DNA from: Variovorax sp. SG517
GTDB taxonomy: Bacteria; Pseudomonadota; Gammaproteobacteria; Burkholderiales; Burkholderiaceae_C
Reading direction: 5' to 3'
NCBI RefSeq assembly: GCF_013376045.1
Contig: NZ_JABMJG010000006.1
Span: 434,001 to 498,000, forward strand
Length of the DNA: 64,000 nt
The notes below the pieces were generated by a model that was given only the letters and a program-made list of their open reading frames with translations, was not told where the DNA came from and made no database searches. Shown here piece after piece: positions 17,116 to 27,026 of the stretch. The translations under genes and the position numbers were made by a program. The stretch's first letter is position 1, and each line of letters starts with the position of its first letter.

Positions 17116-18492
17116 TCAGAGCGAGGCCAGCGCCTCGCCGAAGACATCCAGCGCGCGGTGCAGCAGCCGCTTCGAGATGGTCAGTGACGGCATCACGCGC
17201 ATCACGTTGCCATAGCGCCCGCAGGGCACCATCAGCACGCCGTGGCCGAGCACGTACTCCATGATTCGGCCGACCTTCTCCGGCGCCAGCGGCTCCTTGG
17301 TGGCCTTGTCCTCGACGAGCTCGATGCCGATCATCAGGCCCTTGCCGCGCACTTCGCCCACGTAGGGGCTCTGGAAGCCGCGCACCCGGTCCTGCACCTC
17401 CTGGCCCAGAAGCTCCGCGCGCGGCATCAGCCCGAGTTCGGGGTCGTGCAGGATCTCGAGGTTGGTAAGCGCCACCGCGGCCGACAGCGAGTTCGCCGCG
17501 AAGGTGTTGGGGACCGAGCCATCGGGAATGCGCGCGGCCAGGTCGCTGCGCATGGCGATGCCGGCCATGGGAACGTCGCCGCCGATGCCCTTGCCGAAGG
17601 TCAGCATGTCGGGCTTCACGCCCGAGTGCTCCACCGCCCACATGCGGCCCGTGCGGCCCGCGCCGCACTGCACCTCGTCCACGATCAGCAGCGTGCCGCT
17701 GCGGTCGCAGGCCTTGCGCAGCAGCTGCAGGAACTCGGGTGAAGGCGGAACGTACCCGCCTTCGCCCTGCACCGGCTCCACGATCACGGCGGCCACGTCG
17801 TCGGCGGCCGTGTAGGGCGTGTTCAGCAGGTAGTCCACGTATTCGCCGGCGATCTGCTCCGCCGACTTGTGGGTGGTGTCGAACGGAAAGCGATAGGCGT
17901 ACGGGTAGGGCGCATGGATCACGCCGCCCATGAAGGGCCCATAACCCTTGCGGTAGGCCGTGCCCGTGGTCAGCGCGTTCGACGCATGCCACACGCCGTG
18001 ATAGCCGCCGTGGAAGGCGATGATCTGATGACGGCCCGTCACGCGCCGCGCGAACTTCACAGCCGCCTCGAGCGCATCGCTGCCGCTTTGCGCGAAGAAG
18101 GTGATGCAGTCGTTGCGCAGGCCTTCGGGCATCAGGGCCGACAGGCGCGCGGCCAGTTCGGTGCGGCGGGTGCTGTTGACCTCCATCGCATGCATCAGGT
18201 GCTGCGACTGCTCGGCGATCGCTTTCTGCACCTTGGGATGGCAGCGGCCCACGCTGCTCACGCCGACGCCGGCCGAAAGGTCGATGAAGGTGCTGCCGTC
18301 CGGGTCCTTGAAGGTGGCGCCGAAGGCGCGGTCCATCACGACCGGCATGCGGCCGCCGCCGCGCGCCATGGATTCGGTGCGCGCAGACAGCGCCAGGGCT
18401 TCGGCCGCGCGCGGTCCGGGATAGGGGCCTGCAACCATCTTCGGTGCGTCGGGGAAGTGCAGGGTTTCGAGAAGGGATTCGATGTCGGTCAC
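17116..18492 (-). CDS. class III PLP-dependent aminotransferase (GABA/omega-amino acid type)
   Basis: This 458-residue fold-type I enzyme contains the class III signature: SGSDALEAAVKFAR for PLP phosphate, LIVDEVQCGAGRTG with the PLP-binding Asp, and the Schiff-base Lys in LTFGKGIGGD. Such enzymes move the omega-amino group of GABA, beta-alanine, ornithine or diamines to an oxo-acid and yield an aldehyde, which the ALDHs in this window could oxidise. The start is GTG at 18492 with GAGG upstream; no suitable in-frame ATG is present. Box D lies about 90 bases upstream. It is divergent from the amine oxidase gene. Confidence 0.9.
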   Translation of the reverse strand: MTDIESLLETLHFPDAPKMVAGPYPGPRAAEALALSARTESMARGGGRMPVVMDRAFGATFKDPDGSTFIDLSAGVGVSSVGRCHPKVQKAIAEQSQHLMHAMEVNSTRRTELAARLSALMPEGLRNDCITFFAQSGSDALEAAVKFARRVTGRHQIIAFHGGYHGVWHASNALTTGTAYRKGYGPFMGGVIHAPYPYAYRFPFDTTHKSAEQIAGEYVDYLLNTPYTAADDVAAVIVEPVQGEGGYVPPSPEFLQLLRKACDRSGTLLIVDEVQCGAGRTGRMWAVEHSGVKPDMLTFGKGIGGDVPMAGIAMRSDLAARIPDGSVPNTFAANSLSAAVALTNLEILHDPELGLMPRAELLGQEVQDRVRGFQSPYVGEVRGKGLMIGIELVEDKATKEPLAPEKVGRIMEYVLGHGVLMVPCGRYGNVMRVMPSLTISKRLLHRALDVFGEALASL

Positions 18493-18580
18493 AGCATGCC
18501 TCGTTGAGTCTCTGGGTGCTTGAGTGCAGGCGCGTTCAGCACGCCAGCTGCGGTGATGGTTCCATCGATCACCGGAGTCC

Positions 18581-18598
18581 GTTAGCCCGAATCGGCAA
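18581..18598 (-). promoter_or_regulatory. XylS-type AraC box D upstream of the aminotransferase
   Basis: The reverse strand reads TTGCCGATTCGGGCTAAC. With box E it forms an imperfect inverted repeat (arms 18584-18599 and 18640-18655, two mismatches). The pair therefore looks like two opposite-facing sites serving the divergent genes. A weak -10-like AACCAT lies 21 bases downstream. Confidence 0.65.
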
Positions 18599-18640
18599 GT
18601 CCGCTGCCATGGCGGCGGGCCGGAACGCACACTGCAGCGC

Positions 18641-18658
18641 TTGCCGATTTCGGCTATT
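18641..18658 (+). promoter_or_regulatory. XylS-type AraC box E upstream of the amine oxidase
   Basis: The sequence TTGCCGATTTCGGCTATT fits TGCC-N6-GGCTA. A -10-like AATCAT lies 21 bases downstream, before the chosen GTG start at 18721. This argues against the in-frame TTG at 18658, which would overlap the box. Confidence 0.65.
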
Positions 18659-18720
18659 TGCACCCGAAGGGATTCGCAATCATTGCGCCCATTCCCGACA
18701 CAACACCATCCATTCATCCC

Positions 18721-20121
18721 GTGAAAAAAACTTCAGACGGATTCAACATCAAGCCAGGACTCCCGTTGAGCCGCGGCTTGACCTCGCCTGCGGCGCTTCC
18801 TGCAAAAGGCCTGCCGCACGACGACTATGACGTGGTCGTGATCGGCGCCGGGTTTGCCGGCCTGACGGCGGCCAGGGAGCTGGGCCTGAGGGGCTTGCGC
18901 GTGGCCATCGTCGAGGCGCGCGATCGAATCGGCGGCCGGACCTTCACCGCGGAGCAGGACGGTCAGAAATTCGAAGTCGGCGGCACCTGGGTTCACTGGG
19001 GCCAGCCGTACGTCTGGAATGAACTGCATCGATACGGGCTGGACACCACCGAGTCCGTCAGCGGCACGGCCGACTCGATCAGCCTGCTGACTGCCGAGGG
19101 CTTGGTGACGGACTCCGCGGAAGCAATGGGCAATGACCTCGACGCGGCGCTGAGCGCGTACTGCAACGTGGATGGAGCGAACGGCCGGATCGCATTCGCG
19201 AACCCTCATGTCGATTCCGACAACCTGCTGTCGGACTTCGATGGCCAGAGCCTGGCGGATCGATTCAGGGACATGCCCGTCTCCGGCCGGCAGCGCGATT
19301 TGCTGTTCTCCTTCATCTCCATGAACGCCGCGACCGATCCGGCAAAAGGCGGCCTGTATGACCAGCTGCGCTGGTGGGCGCTGGGCGACTACTCGGCGGA
19401 CTCGCTGCTCAAGCGCCTGGGACGCTACAAGATCGCGAAAGGCACGTCCGCGCTGGCGCTTGCGCTGCTGAAGGATTCGAATGCCGATCTGGCGCTCGGA
19501 GAGCCGGTCACCCGCGTTGAAACGGTGGAAGGCAAGGTCCGGATCCAGGCGAAGAGCTTTTCCGTCGGATGCAAGGCGGTGGTCGTCGCGGTTCCGATGA
19601 ACGTGTTGAGCGACATCGACTTCGTGCCAAAGCTGCCAGAAGCACGCTCGGCTGCACATCGCGAACGACATGTCTGCGCGGGCACGAAATTCATTGCCCG
19701 TGTCGATCGCAATGTCGGCGCGTGGGTCGGCTTCGCGCCTTATCCCAATCCGCTGACCATGGTGGTCGCCGATCGCGCGGTCGACGGCAAGTCCGTCCTG
19801 GTCGGCTTCGGGCCGGACGACGCGGTCGACCTTCAGGACATCCGCGTGGTCGAAGCAGAACTGCGCAAGTTCCTACCGGGAATCAATGTGCAGGAGGTCG
19901 TTGCGCACGATTGGACGCACGACCCGTATGCCAAGGGAGGCTGGACCTGGTTCTCGCCAAACCAGACCTCCAGGGTTTTGGCAACGCTCCAGACCCAGGC
20001 GCCGCCACTCTTCTTCGCCAGCACCGATTGGGCCACCGGCTGGAGGGGGTTCATCGATGGCGCGATCGAAGACGGGATTCGAGGTGCCAGGGATGCACTC
20101 GAATTCTTGCGATCGCAGTAG
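18721..20121 (+). CDS. FAD-dependent flavin monoamine oxidase
   Basis: This 466-residue protein of the amine oxidase (MAO) superfamily has the dinucleotide-binding motif VVVIGAGFAGLTAARELG at about residues 38-55. The second FAD motif EARDRIGGRT and the C-terminal FAD contact STDWATGWRGFIDGAIEDG follow. It should oxidise an amine or amino acid to an imine/aldehyde with release of ammonia, using oxygen or another acceptor. The residue equivalent to the covalent-FAD cysteine of mammalian MAO is not seen. The GTG start lacks a clear Shine-Dalgarno but fits the promoter layout. It begins a co-directional set with the NTF2-like and APC genes. Confidence 0.85.
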   Translation: MKKTSDGFNIKPGLPLSRGLTSPAALPAKGLPHDDYDVVVIGAGFAGLTAARELGLRGLRVAIVEARDRIGGRTFTAEQDGQKFEVGGTWVHWGQPYVWNELHRYGLDTTESVSGTADSISLLTAEGLVTDSAEAMGNDLDAALSAYCNVDGANGRIAFANPHVDSDNLLSDFDGQSLADRFRDMPVSGRQRDLLFSFISMNAATDPAKGGLYDQLRWWALGDYSADSLLKRLGRYKIAKGTSALALALLKDSNADLALGEPVTRVETVEGKVRIQAKSFSVGCKAVVVAVPMNVLSDIDFVPKLPEARSAAHRERHVCAGTKFIARVDRNVGAWVGFAPYPNPLTMVVADRAVDGKSVLVGFGPDDAVDLQDIRVVEAELRKFLPGINVQEVVAHDWTHDPYAKGGWTWFSPNQTSRVLATLQTQAPPLFFASTDWATGWRGFIDGAIEDGIRGARDALEFLRSQ

Positions 20122-20180
20122 CAATAAGAGTCCCAAGAGCCCCCGATCCGACACACCATTTTTCAAAGGAAGACAAAGCA

Positions 20181-20558
20181 ATGACACTGGAACAGGCCAT
20201 CGAAAGACTTCAGACCTTGTGCCGCCAAGGCGACGCTCGCTTGCTGCAGCAGGAGATGTTCGCGCCGGACGCGAGCGTCAGCGGCGAGGGAGCTCCCGGC
20301 ATCACCGTGGGTGCCGACTTGCTGCCAGCGCTCACGGAAATGCTCAAGATGACGCCCAAGCTCTCGATTCGCTCCGTGCGGACGATGGAGCTCTCGGAAG
20401 GCGCGGCTGTCACCTGGCTGGAGTGGACTTCCCCACCGGCAGACGGGCCGGCCGGCGAGTTGATCACGCTACGATCGCTCACGGCCTGGCGCAGGCAAGG
20501 GGCATCCTGGGTCATCGCGGCCGACATGTATGGCATGGGCGATTTCGGTACCTCCTAG
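20181..20558 (+). CDS. NTF2/SnoaL-like small protein
   Basis: This 125-residue protein resembles the cone-shaped nuclear transport factor 2-like fold used by ketosteroid isomerases, polyketide cyclases and many uncharacterised proteins. The helix-rich N-terminus (LEQAIERLQTLCRQGDARLL) is followed by four to five strands ending in SWVIAADMYGMGDFG. AAAGGAAG precedes the ATG. It lies 59 bases after the amine oxidase gene and 41 bases before the permease gene. A role in handling the amine oxidase product is possible, but no catalytic residues can be named. Confidence 0.7.
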   Translation: MTLEQAIERLQTLCRQGDARLLQQEMFAPDASVSGEGAPGITVGADLLPALTEMLKMTPKLSIRSVRTMELSEGAAVTWLEWTSPPADGPAGELITLRSLTAWRRQGASWVIAADMYGMGDFGTS

Positions 20559-20599
20559 GCCGATGGGCAGGTCCACGATTTATGCGCAAGGAGCATGCG

Positions 20600-22051
20600 A
20601 TGTCTGAACCAGCGAGTCCGCCAGCGGAACACACGGGCCTCAAGCGGGATGCGATCGGTTGGTTCGGCATCTTCCTGATGGTGATCACGACGAATGGCCC
20701 GCTGACCTCCATGGGAGGCGGTGTGCCCGTGAGCATCACGCTGGGCAATGGCATCGGCCTGCCGGGCTCCTACGCCATCGTCTGTGCTGCATATCTGCTT
20801 TTTGCCGTCGGCTTCTGCGCCATGAGTCCCCATGTGGAGAACGGCGGCGCCTTCTACGCCTACATCACCAAGGGCCTGGGCACCATTGCGGGCATCGGGG
20901 GCGCATGCATCGCGGTGTTGTCGTACATCGCGATCCTGCTGGCCTGCTATGCGATGCTGGGGCACTTCGTCCACATCGCGATGGCTTCACTGGGCCTTGA
21001 CGCGCCATGGTGGGCCTGGGCCATGGGCTGCGCCGTGGGTGCGCACCTGCTTTGCGTACGCGGCATCGAGTTCAGCGGGCGACTGCTCCTGATCCTGATG
21101 CTGTCGGAGGTCGGTGCCATCTTGTTGGCGGACCTTCTCGAAGTCTTCAACCTGCGGCTCGTCGGCCACTCGCTGTCCCTCGCGCCGTTCTCGCCGCAGG
21201 CCGTGTTCACCCCCGGGTTCGGGCCTTCGCTGATCTTCGTCGTCGCATCGTTCATGGGCTTCGAAACCGCGGCGATCTACTCGCAGGAGGCCAGGGACCC
21301 TCGACGCTCGGTGCCTCGAGCGATGTACCTGTCGATCGCATTCATCGGCATTCTGTATGCGGGGTCCATCCTGCTGATGCTGAATCATTTCGGCCTCTCG
21401 CAGGCGGTGGCCGTGGCAACAAACGATCCCGGCGGCATGTGGCTATCGATGTTCTCGACCCTGGCCGGACCCACCGCGGCCAGGATCGGCGCGGTGCTGG
21501 TCATCACCAGTCTCTTTGCCGCTGTACTGAGTTTCACGAACGTGCTGGCGAGATACTGGCACGCGCTCGCCGTCTGCGGCCTTGTCTGGAGCCGCCTGTC
21601 CCGCACGCACCACAGGCACAGATCCCCGCACGTGGCGTCCGCGGCAACGCTGTGCATATCGGTGATGCTGGTTCTGCTGTGTGCAATGGCGGGCCTGGAT
21701 CCGATGCTCCAGGCCCTGCCCTGGGCGAGCGTTCCGTCGGCGATCGGCGTGTTGACCTGCCAGGTGCTCGCCGCGTTGGCCGTCATCGCATTCTTCCGAA
21801 AGCATCCGATGAAGGTCTCGCGCTGGCGATCGCTGCTTGCACCGGTGATCAGCGCGGCCGTGCTGACGTCCTTCCTGTGGCAGATGATCACCCACGTCCA
21901 GCTCCTGTCGGGGCTGCCGCCCGGACCGAGCTACGCGTTGGCTTTCAGCGTGCTGGCAGCCGGATTGCTGGCGGCGATCTATGCGCTCCATCTGCGCTTC
22001 CGATCCCCGCAGCGGTTTGCGCAGCTGTCATCGCTGGTCCGGCTGCAGTGA
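20600..22051 (+). CDS. APC-superfamily amino acid/amine permease (second copy)
   Basis: This 483-residue membrane protein with about 12 helices is a clear paralogue of the permease at 14143-15615. Both share the SMGGGVPVSITLGNG / AGGFPIGMMLGNG region, the GFETAAIYSQEARDPRRSVP-type segment and a C-terminal PQRFAxL tail. AAGGAG precedes the ATG at 20600; an ATG at 20582 would add six residues. It is the last gene of the amine oxidase operon, so it probably imports the oxidase substrate. The final 32 bases recur at 33366-33397. Confidence 0.88.
   Translation: MSEPASPPAEHTGLKRDAIGWFGIFLMVITTNGPLTSMGGGVPVSITLGNGIGLPGSYAIVCAAYLLFAVGFCAMSPHVENGGAFYAYITKGLGTIAGIGGACIAVLSYIAILLACYAMLGHFVHIAMASLGLDAPWWAWAMGCAVGAHLLCVRGIEFSGRLLLILMLSEVGAILLADLLEVFNLRLVGHSLSLAPFSPQAVFTPGFGPSLIFVVASFMGFETAAIYSQEARDPRRSVPRAMYLSIAFIGILYAGSILLMLNHFGLSQAVAVATNDPGGMWLSMFSTLAGPTAARIGAVLVITSLFAAVLSFTNVLARYWHALAVCGLVWSRLSRTHHRHRSPHVASAATLCISVMLVLLCAMAGLDPMLQALPWASVPSAIGVLTCQVLAALAVIAFFRKHPMKVSRWRSLLAPVISAAVLTSFLWQMITHVQLLSGLPPGPSYALAFSVLAAGLLAAIYALHLRFRSPQRFAQLSSLVRLQ
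22013..22044 (+). repeat. APC permease 3'-end repeat, copy 1 (inside gene)
   Basis: These 32 bases encode RFAQLSSLVRL at the end of the permease. They match 33366-33397 at 30 of 32 positions in the same orientation. The two differences are synonymous third or first positions (TCA/TCG, CTG/TTG). Confidence 0.75.
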
Positions 22052-22175
22052 TGCCATGTCGAGCGGGTCCGAAAGGAACTCGCAGGTCGGAGTAAGGAAC
22101 ATGCGAATCGTGACCTCAAGATCGATCGATGACCGACCGGTGCGACTGTAGAACGCAGCCAGATGTCGGCGCACC

Positions 22176-23465
22176 TCAGAACACGTGCCGGATCCCGAAG
22201 TCGTATCCCGTAGACCGGCTCGGTGCGTAGCCCGAACCACCCGCCGCACCGGTCGACAGATAGGGCGCAGTTCCGGTGGCCGCGCCGATGATCGCGGCAT
22301 TGTTCTGCGCATCCTTTGCCCGGATCCAGGCAACCGTTGCATACAGTGCCGTCCGCTTGGAGAGGTTATGTTCGTATCCGATCGCGAACTTGCTGACGGA
22401 AGCGTCGCGACGCGGCATGAATGGCGTCGCCAGCGGCCCCAGGTCATTGTCGAACTTGACCCGGGAATAAGCCGCTTTGATCAACCCGGGGCCCACCGGA
22501 ACCGTGACCCCGACGAGACCACCGTTGTACTTGTCGACGTCGCGGACGACGAGCAGGGTCCCCAAACCAGATGGCGCCGTCGTGGTCGACTGATCCTTGA
22601 CCCGCGACAGTTCACCGAAGAGTTTGACAACCCCGAAGTTGTAGGAGGCTCCGAGATTGAACGTCTTGATCTTTTCGTTCGCTCCCACGCCGGTGGGGAG
22701 TCCGAGCGCATTCACGGCAGTGGCATCCGCCGCGGTGCTTTGCCCATAGGCCACGGCGACATCGAGCGGTCCGGAGGCATAGCCGAAACGCCCGCCGGCA
22801 AACTGCCCTTTTCGTGTCGGGCTTCCGGGCAAGCCGCTCTGCGCAACGTTCTCGTGCAGCGCATATTGCAACTGGCCGTAGAAGCCACCGAGGGTGGGCG
22901 GCAGGAAGTAGCCGATGCTGTTGCTGGTGCGCAGGTAGTTGTCGGAAGCCGCGACAGCGGAACCCGGTCCCCTGGCGATGGCCAGATTCGTTCCTACCGT
23001 GGATATGACGTTCGCCCCGACGCCGATGGTGCTGAATGGACTGAACACCGAATCGTTCCAGAAGGTCGGTGTGAAATCGCGCCCAAGCCGGACTTCACCG
23101 AAGCCGCCGGAAAGACTGATTGTCGAGCGACGCGAGAAGCTGGTCAGTCCGCCCGCGCCCGAATCGTTGGCGAGTGGGGATTCAAGCCAGAAGCTGGCGG
23201 CCAGGCCACCGCCCAGGTCTTCGGTTCCGCGGAATCCCAGCCGGCTGTTCGAGTTGGCGCTATTGGACAGGACCGTTTGAGTTCGGGTGACCGCATTGCC
23301 ATTTGCGGGGAGGGGCACGATGCGGCCGGAGTCGTTGTAGAACTCGCTTCGAGCTGTGTAGTGGCTGATGGCTGCGTCGAGAACGCCAAAAAGTGTCACG
23401 GACGATTGAGCGGAAGCAGCGGCGGCAGAGGACAGCAGCGCTGTTGCCACGAAGGCGGTTTTCAT
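22176..23465 (-). CDS. Gram-negative porin (Burkholderiales type)
   Basis: This 429-residue protein has a signal peptide (MKTAFVATALLSSAAAASAQ). The mature start SSVTLFGVLDAAISHY is typical of the 16-stranded general porins of Burkholderiales, and the C-terminus DFGIRHVF ends in Phe for BAM targeting. AAGGAGA precedes the ATG. It is the last gene of the eight-gene reverse operon that starts at 32157 and lies 44 bases after the Bug receptor gene. It probably provides the outer-membrane entry for the operon's substrate. Selectivity cannot be judged from sequence. Confidence 0.92.
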   Translation of the reverse strand: MKTAFVATALLSSAAAASAQSSVTLFGVLDAAISHYTARSEFYNDSGRIVPLPANGNAVTRTQTVLSNSANSNSRLGFRGTEDLGGGLAASFWLESPLANDSGAGGLTSFSRRSTISLSGGFGEVRLGRDFTPTFWNDSVFSPFSTIGVGANVISTVGTNLAIARGPGSAVAASDNYLRTSNSIGYFLPPTLGGFYGQLQYALHENVAQSGLPGSPTRKGQFAGGRFGYASGPLDVAVAYGQSTAADATAVNALGLPTGVGANEKIKTFNLGASYNFGVVKLFGELSRVKDQSTTTAPSGLGTLLVVRDVDKYNGGLVGVTVPVGPGLIKAAYSRVKFDNDLGPLATPFMPRRDASVSKFAIGYEHNLSKRTALYATVAWIRAKDAQNNAAIIGAATGTAPYLSTGAAGGSGYAPSRSTGYDFGIRHVF

Positions 23466-23509
23466 GGATGTCTCCTTTTTCTGGTGGGCGGGAAAAGACA
23501 AGGGGGATG

Positions 23510-24466
23510 TCACTCGGGCTTGAAGCCCGCGCTTTTCAGGAGGTCGGCGCTCTGGGTTACGTACCCTGTGATGTAGCGAGCGAATTGATCCGCATCCTGG
23601 TTCACGGGGTCGATGCCCAGGCCCGCGAATGCGCCGGATCTGGTGAGCTCGTTGACGGAGGCGTTGATCGCCTTGTTGAGAAGTTGCACACGCTCCGGTG
23701 CCGTGCCCTTCGGCGCCCAGATGCCGTACCAGGACGCATAGGTCAAGCCGGGCAACCCGCTTTCCTGCGCTGTCGGTACGTCCGGCGCGAGCGGACTGCG
23801 TTTCGGCGAGGTAATCGCGACGGGCTTGACGCGGCTGGCTTTCGCCAACGGCAGCACCGAGATCATCGAGTCCAGCATCAGCTGCACATGGCCACCCGCG
23901 ACATCGACCAGCGCGGGCTGCGTGCCCTTGTAGGGAACGAAGCTGAATGTGACGTTGCCCTGCTTGGCCAGCAGGAGCGTGGCCAGGTGGCTCGGCGCGC
24001 CAGCCGCCGGGATCGCGGCCGTCCAGGTCGTCTGCTTCGCGGCGGCAAGCAGTTCCGGCAACTTCTGCACTTCGAGTTGCGGCGCGATCACCAGCATCAA
24101 CGGCGCCTCGGCGACGCGTGCCACGGGGGCGAAATCGACGACCGGGTCGTAAGGTGCGTTGCTCAGCACCTGTTTGGCGAGGACATGGGTGGCCGCCGAG
24201 AACAGCAGCGTGTAGCCATCGTTGGCCGCTGTCTGCACTGCCTTGCCGCCAAGCACACCGTTCGCGCCGGCGCGGTTCTCCACGATCACCGAGACACCGA
24301 GCTGGGTTTGCAACCTGTTGGCGACCAGCCGAGCCGTAGAGTCGACCCCACCGCCTGCGGCAAAGGGAACGATGATCCGGATCATTCGATCCGGGAACTT
24401 GGCAGTCTGCGCCCCCGCGGGTGCCGCAAAGATTGCAGCGAGGGCAATCAGGCTTGGGATTCTCAT
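23510..24466 (-). CDS. Bug-family periplasmic substrate-binding protein
   Basis: This 318-residue protein has a signal peptide ending near PAGAQT. The mature part has the Bug/TctC landmarks FPDRMIRIIVPFAAGGGVDSTAR and NRAGANGVLGGKAV. Bug proteins bind carboxylates and related small acids with a Venus-flytrap fold and usually deliver them to TctA/TctB. No tctAB genes are nearby, as is common for the expanded Bug family of Burkholderiales, so it may work with the neighbouring MFS transporter or act as a sensor. GGAGACG precedes the ATG. Confidence 0.92.
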   Translation of the reverse strand: MRIPSLIALAAIFAAPAGAQTAKFPDRMIRIIVPFAAGGGVDSTARLVANRLQTQLGVSVIVENRAGANGVLGGKAVQTAANDGYTLLFSAATHVLAKQVLSNAPYDPVVDFAPVARVAEAPLMLVIAPQLEVQKLPELLAAAKQTTWTAAIPAAGAPSHLATLLLAKQGNVTFSFVPYKGTQPALVDVAGGHVQLMLDSMISVLPLAKASRVKPVAITSPKRSPLAPDVPTAQESGLPGLTYASWYGIWAPKGTAPERVQLLNKAINASVNELTRSGAFAGLGIDPVNQDADQFARYITGYVTQSADLLKSAGFKPE

Positions 24467-24497
24467 CACGTCTCCAGTTCGTTTTGGTTTGGGTTGG

Positions 24498-25910
24498 TCA
24501 CGGCGAGATCTCCTCGAGCGCACGGTTGGCCGTCTCGACCATGCGCTGCGCCGCGAAGAATCCGACCACGTTGGCCAGCGCGAACATCAGGAAGACCGTC
24601 GCGATGCCATGGGAAGTCAGGACGATCCCGACAATGGCGGGAGCGGTAGCCGATGCCACGCGCAACCACGATGTCGCCAATCCCGTTCCGATCGCGCGCA
24701 TCCGGGTCGGGTAGATCTCCGGCGTGTAGAGATAGAGCAGCACGGTGGTCGTGCCCATCACCGCGTAGGCCGTGGACGCCAGCACCACTACCGACCAGGG
24801 GCTGCCGGCCCCGATCGCGGCGAGGAGGCCGAGCAACAGGCCACTGACCAGGAAGCTGGAGGTCGCCCACCGGCGCCGGCCGACGCGATCGACCATCAAG
24901 GCGCATACCAGCACGGCGCAGGTACTGAGAACATTCGTCAGAGACGCCATGCGCAGCGACTCCTGCAGCGGCAGGTGATAGACCGTGCGGTAGAGCGTGG
25001 GCAACCAGTTGTTGATGCCGTTGGCCACAAAGTAGGAGGACGCCCACAGCACCCAGACGACCAGCGTGCGTGGTCGGTACAGCGGTGAGAACAGTTCCTT
25101 CCACGACCCCTTTCGGGTGTTGGCCAACCCGGTCGCGAGGGCGGCAATGCGCGCCGCCACCTGGTCCTTCTCTCGCGTGATGTCCAGGCTCCGCCTCGGG
25201 GTGCTCGCCTCGATGCCGGCGATCACACGCTCGGCGTCGGCAAACCTTCCCTTCGAGGTGAGCCAGCGGGGAGATTCCGGCAGGCGCGCCATGAAGACCA
25301 GGATGAGCAGCCCCGGGATGCCGCCGGCGAGAAACATGTATTCCCAGCCGAGGCGAGGCACAACGAATGTGCCGACCTGGGCCGCCGCGAGCAGCCCCAG
25401 GGGAAAGATCAGTTCATAGAGGATGAAGAAGCGGCCGCGTCCCCTCGCCTGGGAGAGTTCGTTGATGTAGGCAGCCGCGATCGGCACCTCGCCGCCGACG
25501 CCGATGCCCTGCAGGAAGCGCAGTGCAAACAGCACGTCGAAGCTGCCGGCCGTCGCGCATGCGATGCTCATTACCGACATGAGGGCCACGGTCGCCGTGA
25601 CGCTCGGCACCCGGCCGTAGCGTTCCGCGAGCCATCCGAACAGGAGAGCACCGATGACCTGACCCGCGTAGCCGGAGGCGATCAGCATGCCCACCTGCAG
25701 CGGCGAGAGATGCCAGAGCCCGATCAGGACCGGCAGCACGAACGCCAGTGCGAGCGCATCGAACGCGTCGAAGAAAGTGGCGCTGCCCATGATGATGCGG
25801 GCCTTGGTGTGCCAGCGGCTGAACGGCACGTTCTCGATGCGAAACAGCAGTCCGGCAGCCTGTTGAATGGCGCTCCTGCTCTGTCCCGTCTGGGGCGAAT
25901 CGACTGTCAT
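24498..25910 (-). CDS. MFS transporter (AAHS/sugar-porter-like)
   Basis: This 470-residue protein has 12 predicted helices. The loop 2-3 motif GWLAERYGRVPS and the PESPRWLTSKGRF segment after helix 6 are typical of the sugar/aromatic-acid porter branch of the major facilitator superfamily. It is probably a proton-coupled importer of an organic acid or heterocycle that the hydantoinase-type enzyme then acts on. GGAGAC precedes the ATG. It lies 43 bases after the CobW-type gene in the operon. Substrate is inferred only from neighbours. Confidence 0.9.
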   Translation of the reverse strand: MTVDSPQTGQSRSAIQQAAGLLFRIENVPFSRWHTKARIIMGSATFFDAFDALALAFVLPVLIGLWHLSPLQVGMLIASGYAGQVIGALLFGWLAERYGRVPSVTATVALMSVMSIACATAGSFDVLFALRFLQGIGVGGEVPIAAAYINELSQARGRGRFFILYELIFPLGLLAAAQVGTFVVPRLGWEYMFLAGGIPGLLILVFMARLPESPRWLTSKGRFADAERVIAGIEASTPRRSLDITREKDQVAARIAALATGLANTRKGSWKELFSPLYRPRTLVVWVLWASSYFVANGINNWLPTLYRTVYHLPLQESLRMASLTNVLSTCAVLVCALMVDRVGRRRWATSSFLVSGLLLGLLAAIGAGSPWSVVVLASTAYAVMGTTTVLLYLYTPEIYPTRMRAIGTGLATSWLRVASATAPAIVGIVLTSHGIATVFLMFALANVVGFFAAQRMVETANRALEEISP

Positions 25911-25953
25911 CTTGTCTCCGGAATCTTTTCTGTTCGAGTGTTGGAGCGGCGGA

Positions 25954-27024
<1,071 letters not shown>

Positions 27025-27026
27025 GG

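Noticed and set aside
18584..18655. A terminator or hairpin formed by boxes D and E
   Set aside because: The arms are 40 bases apart with two mismatches; two oppositely facing activator sites explain them better.
18658..18720. TTG start for the amine oxidase
   Set aside because: It would overlap the regulatory box at 18641-18658 and leave no room for a promoter; GTG at 18721 fits better.
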